Assembly: GCA_019752015.1 (NCBI GenBank)
Contig: JAIEMQ010000049.1
Location: forward strand, 1 to 46,703
Direction: 5' to 3'
Source of the DNA: Cyanobacteriota bacterium
Lineage (GTDB): Bacteria; Acidobacteriota; Vicinamibacteria; Vicinamibacterales; UBA2999
DNA: 46,703 bases
A model generated the notes under the pieces. That model saw only the letters and a program-made list of their open reading frames with translations, was not told the DNA's origin and searched no databases. A program made the translations under genes and the position numbers. This document shows positions 31,035 through 42,198 of the stretch, one piece after another; the first letter of the stretch is position 1; every line of letters starts with the position of its first letter.

Positions 31035-32567
31035 CTAACCGCGCATCGCGCGCTCGTGAATGAACTTGAGCGCCTGCCATCCTGCCGAGATGGCGCCTTC
31101 CTGCCAGTCCGGCTCCGAGTGCGGCGTCACCGCGGCTGAGCCGACGACAATGCGGTTGTCGGCCTTGGACAGCCTGGCGCGGCGCTCGGCATTGCGGCCG
31201 CTCGCGTAACCGCCCTCGTTGTATTTCACCTTGCGCCACCACACGGCGTAGGCGCTTTCGAACTCCTGGCGGATCTGCGGATGCACCTTGCTCGCGTGTG
31301 TCAGCACGTGCTCGACACGCGCCGCGACCGGTTGATCCATCAGGTTACCGATCGGGCCGTTCGAGTAGAGACCGAGCAGCACGCCCTTCTTCGTGAAGTA
31401 GTCGTACGACGGATACGAGAATTCGCCGATCGGCAGGTTCGAATAGAGGTGGCCGCCGAAGATGTGATCGTCCTCTTCCCAGAAGCGGCGCTTCATCTGC
31501 AGGCCCATCTTCGCGCTGTTGCTGTAGTTGACGGCTTTCACTTCGGCCATCAGCTCCGGCGAGATGTTGATGTCGAGCCGCGCCACCAGGTTGAGCGGCA
31601 TGCACAGCACGACGTAATCGGCGCTGATCTCGACCGGCTTCTTCGATTTCGTATCGAGATACGTGACCGTCACGCCGGTATCGCTCTGCAACACCTTCTG
31701 CACTTCCGCGTTGAAGGTGATCCGCTTCGCATCCATCGCGCGCTGGAAGCCCCTGGAGATCTGATCCATGCCGCCGACCGGCTGGAACATCGGCGCGGCG
31801 GTCGTGCCTTCGATCGCCGGCACGGATCGGAGGCGGTTCGCGAACGGCCCGCGCAGCAGATCCATCAGCGCATACGGATCGCCTTCGCCGCGATTCTCGA
31901 ACGCGCGATAGCTGCGCGTGTTGGAATCGAGATAGCCCTGGCCGATGAGGTAATTGCTGATCCGTTTCTGATCGTCGGCAGTCAGCGGCAGATCGAGCTT
32001 GCCCTGGTCGAGCGCCTTCACGAACAGCTCGTTGATCTGGCCGGTGACGTCGGCCTTGATCTCGCGCAGGCGCACTTTCTTGTTCGACAGCGGACCGGCG
32101 CTGCCTTCGACGTAGAAATAGTTCGCGTCCGATTCGTTGAGGAACACCTGCACGGGAACGTTGAGCTCCCTGCAGTAGTTCAGCACCGCTTCGTGCGAAT
32201 AGGGAATGCGCCACGGTCCGGCGTTGATGTATTGCCCTTCGTCGAACGCGCAGATCTGGCGCTCGCCGCCAACTTCGGTGTGCTCCATGCCGCGCTTCAC
32301 CGCCCACTGCAGGCCGCCGACGCGGTCGCGCGCTTCGAGCACCTGGTAGTCGTAGCCAAGCTTGCCGAGCTCGTAGCCAACCACCATGCCTGACAGGCCG
32401 CCGCCGAGCACCAGCACCTTCGATTTCGCGGGTCGTCCGGACAGCTCCGGCTTCTGGCCGGCCGATCCGGCCATCAGCTCCCAGGACGTCATGGCGCTGA
32501 ACACGAGCGACGATCCGCCAACGGCGCCAAGCTGCTCGAGGAAGCGCCGGCGCGTCAGAATATCCAT
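31035..32567 (-). CDS. Flavin-containing amine oxidase, exported
   Basis: A 510-residue flavoprotein of the monoamine / L-amino-acid oxidase family. The N-terminus LTRRRFLEQLGAVGG is a Tat-type signal. The FAD dinucleotide motif is VLVLGGGLSGMVVGYELGKL (about 51-70), followed by EARDRVGG; the C-terminus has VGSAAVTPHSEPDWQEGAIS, the usual second FAD contact that ends in the 'W.EGAI.SG' block. Substrate could be a primary amine or amino acid. The stop codon directly abuts that of the CHAT gene on the opposite strand, with no base between them. Confidence 0.9.
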   Translation of the reverse strand: MDILTRRRFLEQLGAVGGSSLVFSAMTSWELMAGSAGQKPELSGRPAKSKVLVLGGGLSGMVVGYELGKLGYDYQVLEARDRVGGLQWAVKRGMEHTEVGGERQICAFDEGQYINAGPWRIPYSHEAVLNYCRELNVPVQVFLNESDANYFYVEGSAGPLSNKKVRLREIKADVTGQINELFVKALDQGKLDLPLTADDQKRISNYLIGQGYLDSNTRSYRAFENRGEGDPYALMDLLRGPFANRLRSVPAIEGTTAAPMFQPVGGMDQISRGFQRAMDAKRITFNAEVQKVLQSDTGVTVTYLDTKSKKPVEISADYVVLCMPLNLVARLDINISPELMAEVKAVNYSNSAKMGLQMKRRFWEEDDHIFGGHLYSNLPIGEFSYPSYDYFTKKGVLLGLYSNGPIGNLMDQPVAARVEHVLTHASKVHPQIRQEFESAYAVWWRKVKYNEGGYASGRNAERRARLSKADNRIVVGSAAVTPHSEPDWQEGAISAGWQALKFIHERAMRG

Positions 32568-32591
32568 AATTGATAGTACCCTTTCGCCCGG

Positions 32592-34259
32592 ATGCGCGGG
32601 CGACGCCTCGAATGGATCGGCACGGCGCTGGTGCTCGCTGCCGCCGCCTGGTACTGGCTGCAGTACTTCAATCGCTCCACCAATCTGCTCGACGAAGGAT
32701 CGACCGCCGCGCAGGCCATGCGCATCGTCAACGGCGAGCTGATCTATCGCGACTTCTTCACCGTCGTCACGCCCGGCTCCTACTACACGGTGGCGTGGCT
32801 GTTTCAGATCTTCGGCGCCAGCCTGATGGTGCTGCGATGGACGGCGCTCATCACCGGCCTGGCCATCCTGCTGGTCACTTTGACGGTGGCAAGACGCGTG
32901 ATGGCTTGGCCCTTCGCCGCGGCAGCTGCGCTGTTGACCACGGTGTGGGGCTGGTTCCTGGTGACTCCTAATTTCTATTCGCTCGAAGCGGCGCTCTTGT
33001 CATTAATTGCACTCGCCTGCTACGTCCACGGCGCGCCCTCCTTCGCCAAGGCTACGGAGCGCCAGCCTTCGGTGCGGTGGATGATCGCGGCGGGTATGGC
33101 GGCGGGACTGACGGCTATGGTGAAGCAGAACGTCGGCGCGTATGCCGCGGCCGGACTCCTCATCACGATCTGGGCGTCGCGATTGTTCGACGACATGCCC
33201 GGCTGGCGCGGCCGCCTGAAGTTGAGCGGGCAATTCGTTGCGGGGATCGCGGTCGCGGTCGCGCCGGTTGTGCTGTGGCTGATGGCATCCGGCGCGGGCC
33301 CGTATTTGTACGAGAGCTGGCTCTACTATCCGCTCGTCAAATACACCGAGCGCTTTGCGCGGCCGTTTCCCGATTTCTTCCCGCTCGCTGAAAACGATCC
33401 GTTCGATCTCTGGACCAAGCTCGTCATCTATCTGCCGATGGTCGTCTACCCGTTCGCGGCGATTGCCATCACCGTCCTGTCGCGCAAGTATCAGCGCCAT
33501 CGAGATGGCGACGCCAAACGCGAAGGGCATGCGCTGCTGGCGATCACCATGGTCGGCGTCCTGACGTTGCTGCAGGCATGGCCACGAGCGGACGTGCCGC
33601 ACATCCTGTTCGGGCTGCAGCCAACCTTCGTGCTGTTTGCATACGTGTTGTTCTGCGCGTGGAGAATGCTGGCGAAGATTCCGGGCCCAGGCACCGTGGT
33701 TGCGGCGGTCGCGATGATCGCCATGCTCGCTCCCGCGATCACGCTGCTGTGGAAGGGCTACCAGCGCACCGACTGGGAATACCAGAACTACATCGTCGCC
33801 GTGCGAACGGATCGGGCGAGGAACATCGTTACCGGCGGGCTCGAGGCGCAGCGCATCGACGTCGTCACGAAATACATTGTCGAACACACAACGCCTGACG
33901 ATCCGATCTTCGTCGTGCCGTGGGCGTCGGGATTCTATTTCCTCGCCAATCGATCGAATCCGACCCGCACCGACTTCATGCTGTTCGAGGATCCCGAAGC
34001 GTATCCCTGTCTGCTGTCACGGCTCGATGCGCGCGCGCCCAAGTACGTGATTTACGGCTACACCTGGGATGTCGACGACCGCCATTTCCGGGATTACGCC
34101 GCTCCGATCGATCGCTACATCCGCTCGCGCTATGCGATCGAATTCACGACGGACGGCTATGAGATCTGGAGGCGCCTTGACGAGGCGCCTCCAGTGACGA
34201 GGAGTTTTCACTACGCCTGCCGGCCGCGGCCGTTCAGGCTGCGCGACTTTACCGGGTAG
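32592..34259 (+). CDS. GT-C (family 39-like) membrane glycosyltransferase
   Basis: A 555-residue polytopic protein with about ten transmembrane helices and a C-terminal periplasmic domain. NLLDEGSTAAQ near residue 31 is the acidic loop-1 motif of dolichyl/undecaprenyl-phosphate-mannose-type glycosyltransferases, followed by GELIYRDFFTVVTPG. It probably transfers a sugar from a lipid carrier to a surface glycan or lipid. Residues about 149-157 (APSFAKATE) are encoded by a short palindromic repeat embedded in the gene. Its start lies 24 bases from that of the divergent amine oxidase. The final codons overlap the end of the BON gene on the other strand by 11 bases. Confidence 0.85.
   Translation: MRGRRLEWIGTALVLAAAAWYWLQYFNRSTNLLDEGSTAAQAMRIVNGELIYRDFFTVVTPGSYYTVAWLFQIFGASLMVLRWTALITGLAILLVTLTVARRVMAWPFAAAAALLTTVWGWFLVTPNFYSLEAALLSLIALACYVHGAPSFAKATERQPSVRWMIAAGMAAGLTAMVKQNVGAYAAAGLLITIWASRLFDDMPGWRGRLKLSGQFVAGIAVAVAPVVLWLMASGAGPYLYESWLYYPLVKYTERFARPFPDFFPLAENDPFDLWTKLVIYLPMVVYPFAAIAITVLSRKYQRHRDGDAKREGHALLAITMVGVLTLLQAWPRADVPHILFGLQPTFVLFAYVLFCAWRMLAKIPGPGTVVAAVAMIAMLAPAITLLWKGYQRTDWEYQNYIVAVRTDRARNIVTGGLEAQRIDVVTKYIVEHTTPDDPIFVVPWASGFYFLANRSNPTRTDFMLFEDPEAYPCLLSRLDARAPKYVIYGYTWDVDDRHFRDYAAPIDRYIRSRYAIEFTTDGYEIWRRLDEAPPVTRSFHYACRPRPFRLRDFTG
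33038..33059. repeat. Short imperfect palindrome (REP-like) inside a coding region
   Basis: The 22-base unit begins CTCCTTCGCC and ends GCTACGGAG. Units of this kind, encoding SFAKATE in one direction and LRSLGEGG in the other, recur in acidobacterial genomes as far as I recall. Here it is translated in frame in a loop of the glycosyltransferase. Whether it is repeated in this genome cannot be checked from the window. Confidence 0.5.
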
Positions 34260-34959
34260 TGCCGACTCGCAGGTTGTCCTTTACGCCCTTCACGCCGTCG
34301 GTGCCCTTGGCGATCGACACGGCCTTGGCCTTCGCCACCGCCGACTTCACGGTGCCGTTCAGGGTCACCATGTTGTTCTGCACATCGATGTCGATGTCAC
34401 TGTCGTCGAGCACGGTGTTCCACTCGGTCATGTACTGCGCGTAGATCTTCGACTTGATCCAGCCGTCATCGATCGCGCGGCCGGTCTTCTTCGCGCCGCT
34501 CGCCGTCTTGTCGCCGGCCTTGTCGAGCTTGTCTCCGGTCTTGTCGGCCGCCCTGGCCATCTTGTCGCCGGCCTTGTCGGCGGCATGGGCGGTCTTGTCG
34601 GCAGCGTGCGCGGTCTTGTCCTGCGCGCGATCGACCTTGCCGTTGTCGCGCACGGCCGGCGCGATGCGCAACTGATCGACCACGTTCTTGACGCCGTCGT
34701 TGTTCTTCGCGGACTGGATGGCGCGGGCGCGCGCCGCTTCGCTCGGGACGGTGCCCTGCAGCGTGACCACGCCGTTCTTCACGTCCACGTCGATGTTGCT
34801 GCCGCTGAGAACGTCCTCATCGACGAACTCCGAGTGAATCTTCATGACCAGCCAGCCGTCCTTGATGGCGTTGACCTGTGCTTGAGCTGGCGCCGGCACG
34901 AACGTCAGTGTGAGAACCGCGAGGGCAAGAGTGCCCAGTGAACGACCCAGATATGACAT
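34249..34959 (-). CDS. Secreted protein with two BON domains and a repeat linker
   Basis: A 236-residue exported protein. The start at 34959 gives a signal peptide (MSYLGRSLGTLALAVLTLTF, cleavage after AQA) with GGAG just upstream; the longer upstream frame is rejected. Two BON domains (about 30-100 and 175-235) share DxDVxNxxVTLxGTV, the family core that binds membranes or phospholipid. Between them lies a Lys/Ala/Asp-rich linker with repeated DKTAHAADK-type units, probably an extended helix. Such proteins (OsmY-like) protect the envelope in osmotic stress. The linker repeats are the odd feature. Confidence 0.9.
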   Translation of the reverse strand: MSYLGRSLGTLALAVLTLTFVPAPAQAQVNAIKDGWLVMKIHSEFVDEDVLSGSNIDVDVKNGVVTLQGTVPSEAARARAIQSAKNNDGVKNVVDQLRIAPAVRDNGKVDRAQDKTAHAADKTAHAADKAGDKMARAADKTGDKLDKAGDKTASGAKKTGRAIDDGWIKSKIYAQYMTEWNTVLDDSDIDIDVQNNMVTLNGTVKSAVAKAKAVSIAKGTDGVKGVKDNLRVGTTR

Positions 34960-35060
34960 TTCCAAGCTCCTGTGAGTCCCGCTATTGAGACCTTGTTCCA
35001 TCATTGCAAGGTCGGCGCCATCTCTTGCGTGGCCGGGAGAATCGAGGATAGGGTTACCCG

Positions 35061-35294
35061 ATGCGCTCATCCCTGCTGGCCGCCGTCCTGTTGTCAGTTG
35101 CCGCCGTTGCAGCTCAGCCGAAGTCATCGCGTCTCACCGGCACCGTGATCGCCGTCCATCAGCAGTCCGACAGCGTTACGCTGATCGATCTGAAAACAAT
35201 GGAGGCGTATCGCCACGTGCGGGTGGTCGGCGGCCCGCACGAAGCGGCGGTGTCGACTGACGGACGCACCGTCGTGGCGACCGGACAGCGGTAG
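35061..35294 (+). pseudogene. Truncated YncE-like beta-propeller protein
   Basis: A 77-residue product with a signal peptide (RSSLLAAVLLSVAAVAAQ) followed by one beta-propeller blade of the YVTN/quinoprotein type (SDSVTLIDLKTMEAYRHVRV, GGPHEAAVSTDGRTVVATG). Full-length relatives have several blades and more than 300 residues, so this looks like a 5' remnant ending at a stop codon. The amidase gene starts just 2 bases later. It may still be expressed as a short secreted peptide or may only serve as a leader for the amidase gene. Confidence 0.6.
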
Positions 35295-35296
35295 CC

Positions 35297-36850
35297 ATGC
35301 GATTCCGGCCGGCCTCGATCGTCGCCGCCGTCGCCGCGCTGGCGCTGACGGTGCAGGCACAGGGCCGCACCTTCGATCTGCTGACCACTGGCATTGACGA
35401 CATCCAGACTGCAGTAGATGCCGGCGCGCTCACCTACGAGCGTCTGGTGCGGATGTATCTCGATCGCATCGACACCTTCGATCGGCGCGGACCGCAGCTG
35501 CGCGCGATCATCGCCACCAATCCGCGCGCGATCGAGACGGCGCGCACGCTCGACGCCGAGCGCAAACAGCGCGGCCGCCGATCGCGGCTCCACGGCATTC
35601 CGATCGCCGTCAAGGACAACATTGATTTCGGCGGCATGCCCACGACCGGCGGCAGTGCCGCCTTCGCCGGCTCCTATCCGCCGCGGGACGCGACCGTCGT
35701 CCAGAAACTGCGCGAGGCCGGCGCGATCATCATTGCAAAGACCAATCTCGACGAGCTCGCCAGCGCTTCCCGCGGCCTGAGCACGGTCGGCGGCCAGATC
35801 CTGAATCCATACGACCTGACACGCAACCCGGGCGGATCGAGTGGCGGCAGCGCCGTGGCCGTCGCGAGCGGCTTCGCGACCATCGCCCTCGGTACAGAGA
35901 CCGGTTTCTCGATTCGCAGTCCCGCGAGCAATACCGGGATCGTCGGCGCGGTACCGACCCGCGGTGTGATCAGCCGCGGCGGCGTGATGCCGCTCTCGTT
36001 CACGCAGGATCGGGTTGGCGTCCACGCGCGAAGGGTGGACGATGCCGCCACGGTCATGCAGGCGATCCGCGGCTTCGACGATCGCGACGCGATCACCGAG
36101 CAGAGCCTGACGGCGTCGCAGGCGCCGCTGCGGCCGATTCCGGACGCCAGGGGCCTGCGCGTCGGCGTGCTGATCGAGATGTTCCGGGAGGGGGAACAGT
36201 TCGCGGCCTTCAACACGGTCGTCCTCGCGCAGCGCGATGCGCTCACCCGCGCCGGCGTGACGGTCGTCGACGATCTCTCGACCGGGAGCCGTCTCATCGC
36301 GTTGATGCCGGACCTGCGCGTCAACAGCTTCGAGCTGCGCACCGCGTTCGATGCGTACTTGAGCGCCCGCGGGCCTTCCAGTCCCGTGAAAACCTTCGCG
36401 GATCTCGTCGCCGGCGGCAAGTATCTGCGCGGCGGCTCGCTGGAACGGCGCATTCAAGAGACGGTGCAGATGAACGATTTGAAGGCGAACGCGGATTATC
36501 AGCAGCGTTTGAAAATGCAGGCGTCACTACGGGCGCAAATCGTCGCGTTGATGGAGAAACACCAGCTGGCCGCGCTGATGTATCCGGTGAAGTCGCTGCC
36601 GGCGCCGCCGATTGGCACGTCGGATGACGGCGACCGCGACAACAACATCAGCGCCGTGACCGGCCTGCCGGCGATCGTCGTGCCGGCGGCGCTCGACCGC
36701 ATGGGGTTGCCAATCGCCGTCGAATTCCTCGGCGCGCCATTCTCGGAGGCCCGCCTGTTCGCGGTGGCGGCCGCCTATCAGAAGATCAATCCGATCCGCG
36801 TCGTGCCGCCGACGACGCCGGTGCGGCCCGTGGACACCGTGCGCTATTGA
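35297..36850 (+). CDS. Exported amidase (amidase signature family)
   Basis: A 517-residue amidase-signature enzyme with a signal peptide (residues 1-22). The Ser-cisSer-Lys triad is visible: Lys106 (IAVKDNID), the cis-Ser in NPGGSSGGSA (181/182) and the nucleophile Ser205 in TETGFSIRSPAS, where the common GGSIR has Phe instead of the second Gly. The family hydrolyses amides including peptide-amide, aryl-amide and fatty-amide substrates, and is not the GatA subunit judging by its export signal and isolation. It starts 2 bases after the broken propeller gene. Confidence 0.9.
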   Translation: MRFRPASIVAAVAALALTVQAQGRTFDLLTTGIDDIQTAVDAGALTYERLVRMYLDRIDTFDRRGPQLRAIIATNPRAIETARTLDAERKQRGRRSRLHGIPIAVKDNIDFGGMPTTGGSAAFAGSYPPRDATVVQKLREAGAIIIAKTNLDELASASRGLSTVGGQILNPYDLTRNPGGSSGGSAVAVASGFATIALGTETGFSIRSPASNTGIVGAVPTRGVISRGGVMPLSFTQDRVGVHARRVDDAATVMQAIRGFDDRDAITEQSLTASQAPLRPIPDARGLRVGVLIEMFREGEQFAAFNTVVLAQRDALTRAGVTVVDDLSTGSRLIALMPDLRVNSFELRTAFDAYLSARGPSSPVKTFADLVAGGKYLRGGSLERRIQETVQMNDLKANADYQQRLKMQASLRAQIVALMEKHQLAALMYPVKSLPAPPIGTSDDGDRDNNISAVTGLPAIVVPAALDRMGLPIAVEFLGAPFSEARLFAVAAAYQKINPIRVVPPTTPVRPVDTVRY

Positions 36851-36876
36851 TTCGCTCGTGAGAAACTAGCGCCCGC

Positions 36877-37437
36877 ATGGGCAAAGGGCGACTCGAAGCA
36901 TTCAGCGACGGCGTGATCGCGATCATCATCACGATCATGGTTTTGGAATTGAAGGTCCCGCACAGCGAGACGCTCGAAGCGCTCGTGCCGCTATGGCCGG
37001 TCTTTCTCAGCTACGTTCTGAGCTTCGTCTACATCGGCATTTACTGGAGCAACCATCACCACATGATGCACGCCGTGAAGCACGTCAACGGCGGCATCCT
37101 GTGGAGCAACATGCACCTGTTGTTCTGGCTGTCGCTGACGCCGTTCACGACGGCGTGGATGGGCGAAAACGACTTCGGCACGATCCCGGTCGCGGTCTAC
37201 GGCGTGGGCCTGTTGATGAATGCGATCGCCTATACGATCCTGGTGCGGTCGTTGATCAAACGCCATGGCCGCGACTCCGAGTTCGCGGCGCGGATTGGGC
37301 GGGACATGAAGGGATACCTGTCGCTCGCGCTGTACGTCACCGCGGTCGGGATGGCGTTTGTCAATTCGTGGATTTCTCTGGCGATCTATTTCCTCGTCGC
37401 GCTGATCTGGCTGATACCCGATCGTCGATTCGAGTGA
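36877..37437 (+). CDS. TMEM175-like (DUF1211) potassium channel
   Basis: A 186-residue membrane protein with about six helices. The family signature R-x3-FSDG is at residues 5-12 (RLEAFSDGVIAIIITIMVLEL), the pore-lining helix of bacterial TMEM175 channels, followed by YWSNHHHMMHAV, also conserved. Bacterial members conduct potassium and related cations as tetramers. The gene ends directly against the end of the convergent DUF4230 gene, with no spacer. Confidence 0.9.
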   Translation: MGKGRLEAFSDGVIAIIITIMVLELKVPHSETLEALVPLWPVFLSYVLSFVYIGIYWSNHHHMMHAVKHVNGGILWSNMHLLFWLSLTPFTTAWMGENDFGTIPVAVYGVGLLMNAIAYTILVRSLIKRHGRDSEFAARIGRDMKGYLSLALYVTAVGMAFVNSWISLAIYFLVALIWLIPDRRFE

Positions 37438-38055
37438 TCACTCGTCGCGAAACTGCACCGACTTGAAACCGAGGCCCTGAAGCAGCGTCGTGAGCGTCGC
37501 GCGCGCATTGGCGTTCGCCGCCGTGAGAATGCCGCCGTCGATCGCCGCCTGGCGAATCTGCCGTTCCGCCTCGCGGCGCGCCACCGATTCGAGATCGGGA
37601 TCAGGGCGAACCAGCAGGCCGGTCTCGCGCGAGTAGACGCGTGTCTTCTCGTTGTCGATTCGCGTCGAGAACACATCAGGCTCGGGCAGGTTCAGCTCGA
37701 TGCTTTCACCTGACACCGTGAGATGTGATGGATCGAGTGCGGCGAGATCGATGCCCGCGGTCACTTCGCCGTGCACGATCAGCAGGATGCGATCGCCGGC
37801 CAGCACTCGCGGCAGATACGGCGTGTCCTGGCTGCCGCTGACGATCTTTTCGAGGGTGTAGACCACGGTCTGCAGCCGCTGCAGCTGCTGGATCTTCATG
37901 ACCACCGTCGGCTGGCTCAGATCGAGCCGCGCGCCGGGCCGCGACCACACCAGCCAGCCCACGACGAACGCGAGGACGCTGGCGATCACGAAACCAGCGC
38001 CGAACATCGTGATCAGGCTGAAGCCGCCGATCGGCCGTGATGTCTGCGACGACAT
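37438..38055 (-). CDS. DUF4230 membrane-anchored protein
   Basis: A 205-residue protein with one N-terminal transmembrane helix (residues 13-38, FSLITMFGAGFVIASVLAFV) and an extracytoplasmic domain that matches DUF4230: VVMKIQQLQRLQTVVYTLEKI, then GEVTAGIDLAALDPSHLTV and the ELNLPEPDVFSTRIDNEKT block. The function of the family is unknown. It shares its upstream side with tadA, which lies 28 bases downstream in transcription order of the opposite unit, so co-transcription with tadA is possible (both are on the minus strand). Confidence 0.88.
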   Translation of the reverse strand: MSSQTSRPIGGFSLITMFGAGFVIASVLAFVVGWLVWSRPGARLDLSQPTVVMKIQQLQRLQTVVYTLEKIVSGSQDTPYLPRVLAGDRILLIVHGEVTAGIDLAALDPSHLTVSGESIELNLPEPDVFSTRIDNEKTRVYSRETGLLVRPDPDLESVARREAERQIRQAAIDGGILTAANANARATLTTLLQGLGFKSVQFRDE

Positions 38056-38083
38056 CCTCGGATCCTACCGCACGGTAGGAGCG

Positions 38084-40156
<2,073 letters not shown>

Positions 40157-40165
40157 TGTAATCAG

Positions 40166-40292
40166 CCACAGATTTCGCAGATTTCACAGATACGAGGCCC
40201 GCGGGCGGCCTCCGGCCGCGGGCCTGCATCATTGTAAGCGCGACGTGCGTTTCCAACTGTGGAATCTGATGTGTAATCTGTTTAATCTGTGG
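40166..40292. repeat. MITE/REP-like element with inverted ends and a central palindrome
   Basis: The ends at 40166-40188 (CCACAGATTTCGCAGATT...) and 40270-40292 (its inverse) are 23 bases long with four mismatches. Inside lies a perfect 10-base inverted repeat, AGGCCCGCGG at 40195-40204 and CCGCGGGCCT at 40216-40225. The unit fills nearly all the space between the TPR gene and the PQQ dehydrogenase gene and could act as a terminator for the former. No coding sequence is present. Confidence 0.6.
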
Positions 40293-40305
40293 ATAAACTT
40301 CGCGG

Positions 40306-42198
40306 ATGAAGCGAACGCTTTCGATCGCCGCCGTCTGTGGATTGACACTCACGAACGCCGCCGCGCAGCAGTGGCCTCAACCTGCCGGCGATCAGGGCGC
40401 ATCGCATTACTCGGCGCTCGACCAGATCACTCCCGCGAACGTCAATCAGCTGAAGGTGGCGTGGGAATGGCGGCCCAACGAAAAAGATCTGCCGCAGTTC
40501 GGCACGCGGCCGGGCGCGTTTCAAGCCTCGCCGATCGTCGTCGACAACGTGATGTACGTCAGCACGATGTACTACGGCGTCGCCGCGCTCGATCCGGCGA
40601 CCGGCAAGGAACTGTGGCGCTACGATTCGAAAGCATATGAAGACGGACAGCCCGCCAACGGCACCGGCTACGTCCATCGCGGCATCGTCGCATGGCGCGA
40701 TCGCGGCGAGCGGCGCATTTTTCTCAACGCGCGCCACCGGCTGATTCAGCTCGATGCGAAGACCGGAACACCGGTATCGACATTCGGCACCAACGGCATC
40801 GTCGATCTGAGCGAAGGCCTGGTCTGGGCGATCAACAAGAAGCACTACACCAACACGTCGCCGCCGGTGATCTACAAAGACCTGATCATCGTCGGCAACG
40901 GCGTCGGCGATCGTCTGATGTACAAGAACGATCCGCCTGGCGACGTGCGTGCGTTCAACGCGCGGACCGGAAAATCAGTGTGGACGTTCCGCACCATACC
41001 GCAACGCGGCGAGTTCGGCAACAACACCTGGGACGGCGGCTCGTGGCAGTTCACCGGCCACACCAACGTGTGGGCGCCGATGAGTCTCGACGAAGCGCGC
41101 GGCCTGCTCTACATGCCGGTCAGCACACCGAGCAACGATTACTACGGCGGCCGGCGGCCCGGTCAGAATCTGTTCGCGGAATCGATCGTCTGCCTCGATG
41201 CGAATACCGGTGAGCGCAAGTGGCACTTCCAGATCGTCCATCACGGCTTGTGGGATTACGATCCGGCGTCGCCGCCGAATCTCGTCACCATTACCGTCGA
41301 TGGCAAGCGCATCGACGCCGTCGTGCAGCTCACCAAGCAGGGATTCGCGTTCGTGTTCGATCGCGTCACGGGCCGGCCGGTCTGGCCGATCGAAGAGCGG
41401 CCGGTCCCGCGCAGCGACGTTCCCGGTGAGGCATCGTGGCCCACGCAACCGTTCCCGACGAAACCGCCGGCGTTCGAATCGCAGGGCGTGACGCTCGACG
41501 ATGTATTCGATGCGACGCCGCAATTGAAGGAGCGCGCGCTTGCGGAATTGAAAAAGTATCGACTCGGTCCGCTCTACACGCCGCCGTCGATGCAGGGCAC
41601 CGTGGTCCTTCCCGGCGTCATTGGCGGCGCGAACTGGGGCGGCGGCGCCTTCGATCCAGCCACCGGACGTTTGTTCGTGAAGACCAGCCGCCAGCCGGCG
41701 ATCTTCAAGATCGAGAAGTTCGACATCTCGACGCAGGCCAGGGACCGGCTCGACGAAGTAGACGCCGAATATGTCAATCGCAGCCAGCCCACGTCGATCC
41801 AGGGCGTGCCGCTTCTCAAACCGCCGTACGGGAACCTCGTCGCGATCGATCTCAATCGCGGCGCGATCGCGTGGAAGGTGCCGTTCGGCGACATGCCGCA
41901 ACTGCGATCGAATCCGGCCTTGAAGGACGTTGCCTTGCCGCCGCGTCTCGGCGCCGCCGGCGCCGCCGGCGTCATCGTCACCAAATCGGGGCTCGTCATC
42001 GGCGGAGGCAACGACAGCGCGCTGAACGTCTTCGACGCGAACGACGGCCGCGAGCTGTGGCGATACGTCCTACCTCGAGAAGCCGGCGGCACCCCGGTCA
42101 CGTATCTCGACGCCAATGGCCGGCAAGTTATCGTGATCGCGACCGGCCGTGGTGAAGACACCGCGCTCGTCGCTTTTCGCATGGAGGATCGGCCGTGA
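40306..42198 (+). CDS. PQQ-dependent (quinoprotein) dehydrogenase, exported
   Basis: A 630-residue eight-bladed quinoprotein of the glucose/alcohol dehydrogenase type without a membrane domain. A signal peptide occupies residues 1-20. The family start WPQPAGDQGASHYSALDQIT leads into repeated tryptophan-docking motifs such as ALDPATGKELW, CLDANTGERKWHFQ and VFDANDGRELWRY. The segment HHGLWDYDPASPP is conserved in this group near the PQQ site. It would oxidise a sugar or alcohol in the periplasm. No PQQ synthesis genes or cytochrome are in the window. The next small gene overlaps its stop as GTGA. Confidence 0.92.
   Translation: MKRTLSIAAVCGLTLTNAAAQQWPQPAGDQGASHYSALDQITPANVNQLKVAWEWRPNEKDLPQFGTRPGAFQASPIVVDNVMYVSTMYYGVAALDPATGKELWRYDSKAYEDGQPANGTGYVHRGIVAWRDRGERRIFLNARHRLIQLDAKTGTPVSTFGTNGIVDLSEGLVWAINKKHYTNTSPPVIYKDLIIVGNGVGDRLMYKNDPPGDVRAFNARTGKSVWTFRTIPQRGEFGNNTWDGGSWQFTGHTNVWAPMSLDEARGLLYMPVSTPSNDYYGGRRPGQNLFAESIVCLDANTGERKWHFQIVHHGLWDYDPASPPNLVTITVDGKRIDAVVQLTKQGFAFVFDRVTGRPVWPIEERPVPRSDVPGEASWPTQPFPTKPPAFESQGVTLDDVFDATPQLKERALAELKKYRLGPLYTPPSMQGTVVLPGVIGGANWGGGAFDPATGRLFVKTSRQPAIFKIEKFDISTQARDRLDEVDAEYVNRSQPTSIQGVPLLKPPYGNLVAIDLNRGAIAWKVPFGDMPQLRSNPALKDVALPPRLGAAGAAGVIVTKSGLVIGGGNDSALNVFDANDGRELWRYVLPREAGGTPVTYLDANGRQVIVIATGRGEDTALVAFRMEDRP

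Noticed and set aside
34480-34640. Tandem DNA repeat or CRISPR-like array
   Set aside because: The repeated TTGTCGGC-type units are the codons of the DK-rich linker of the BON protein, not spaced repeats with unique spacers.
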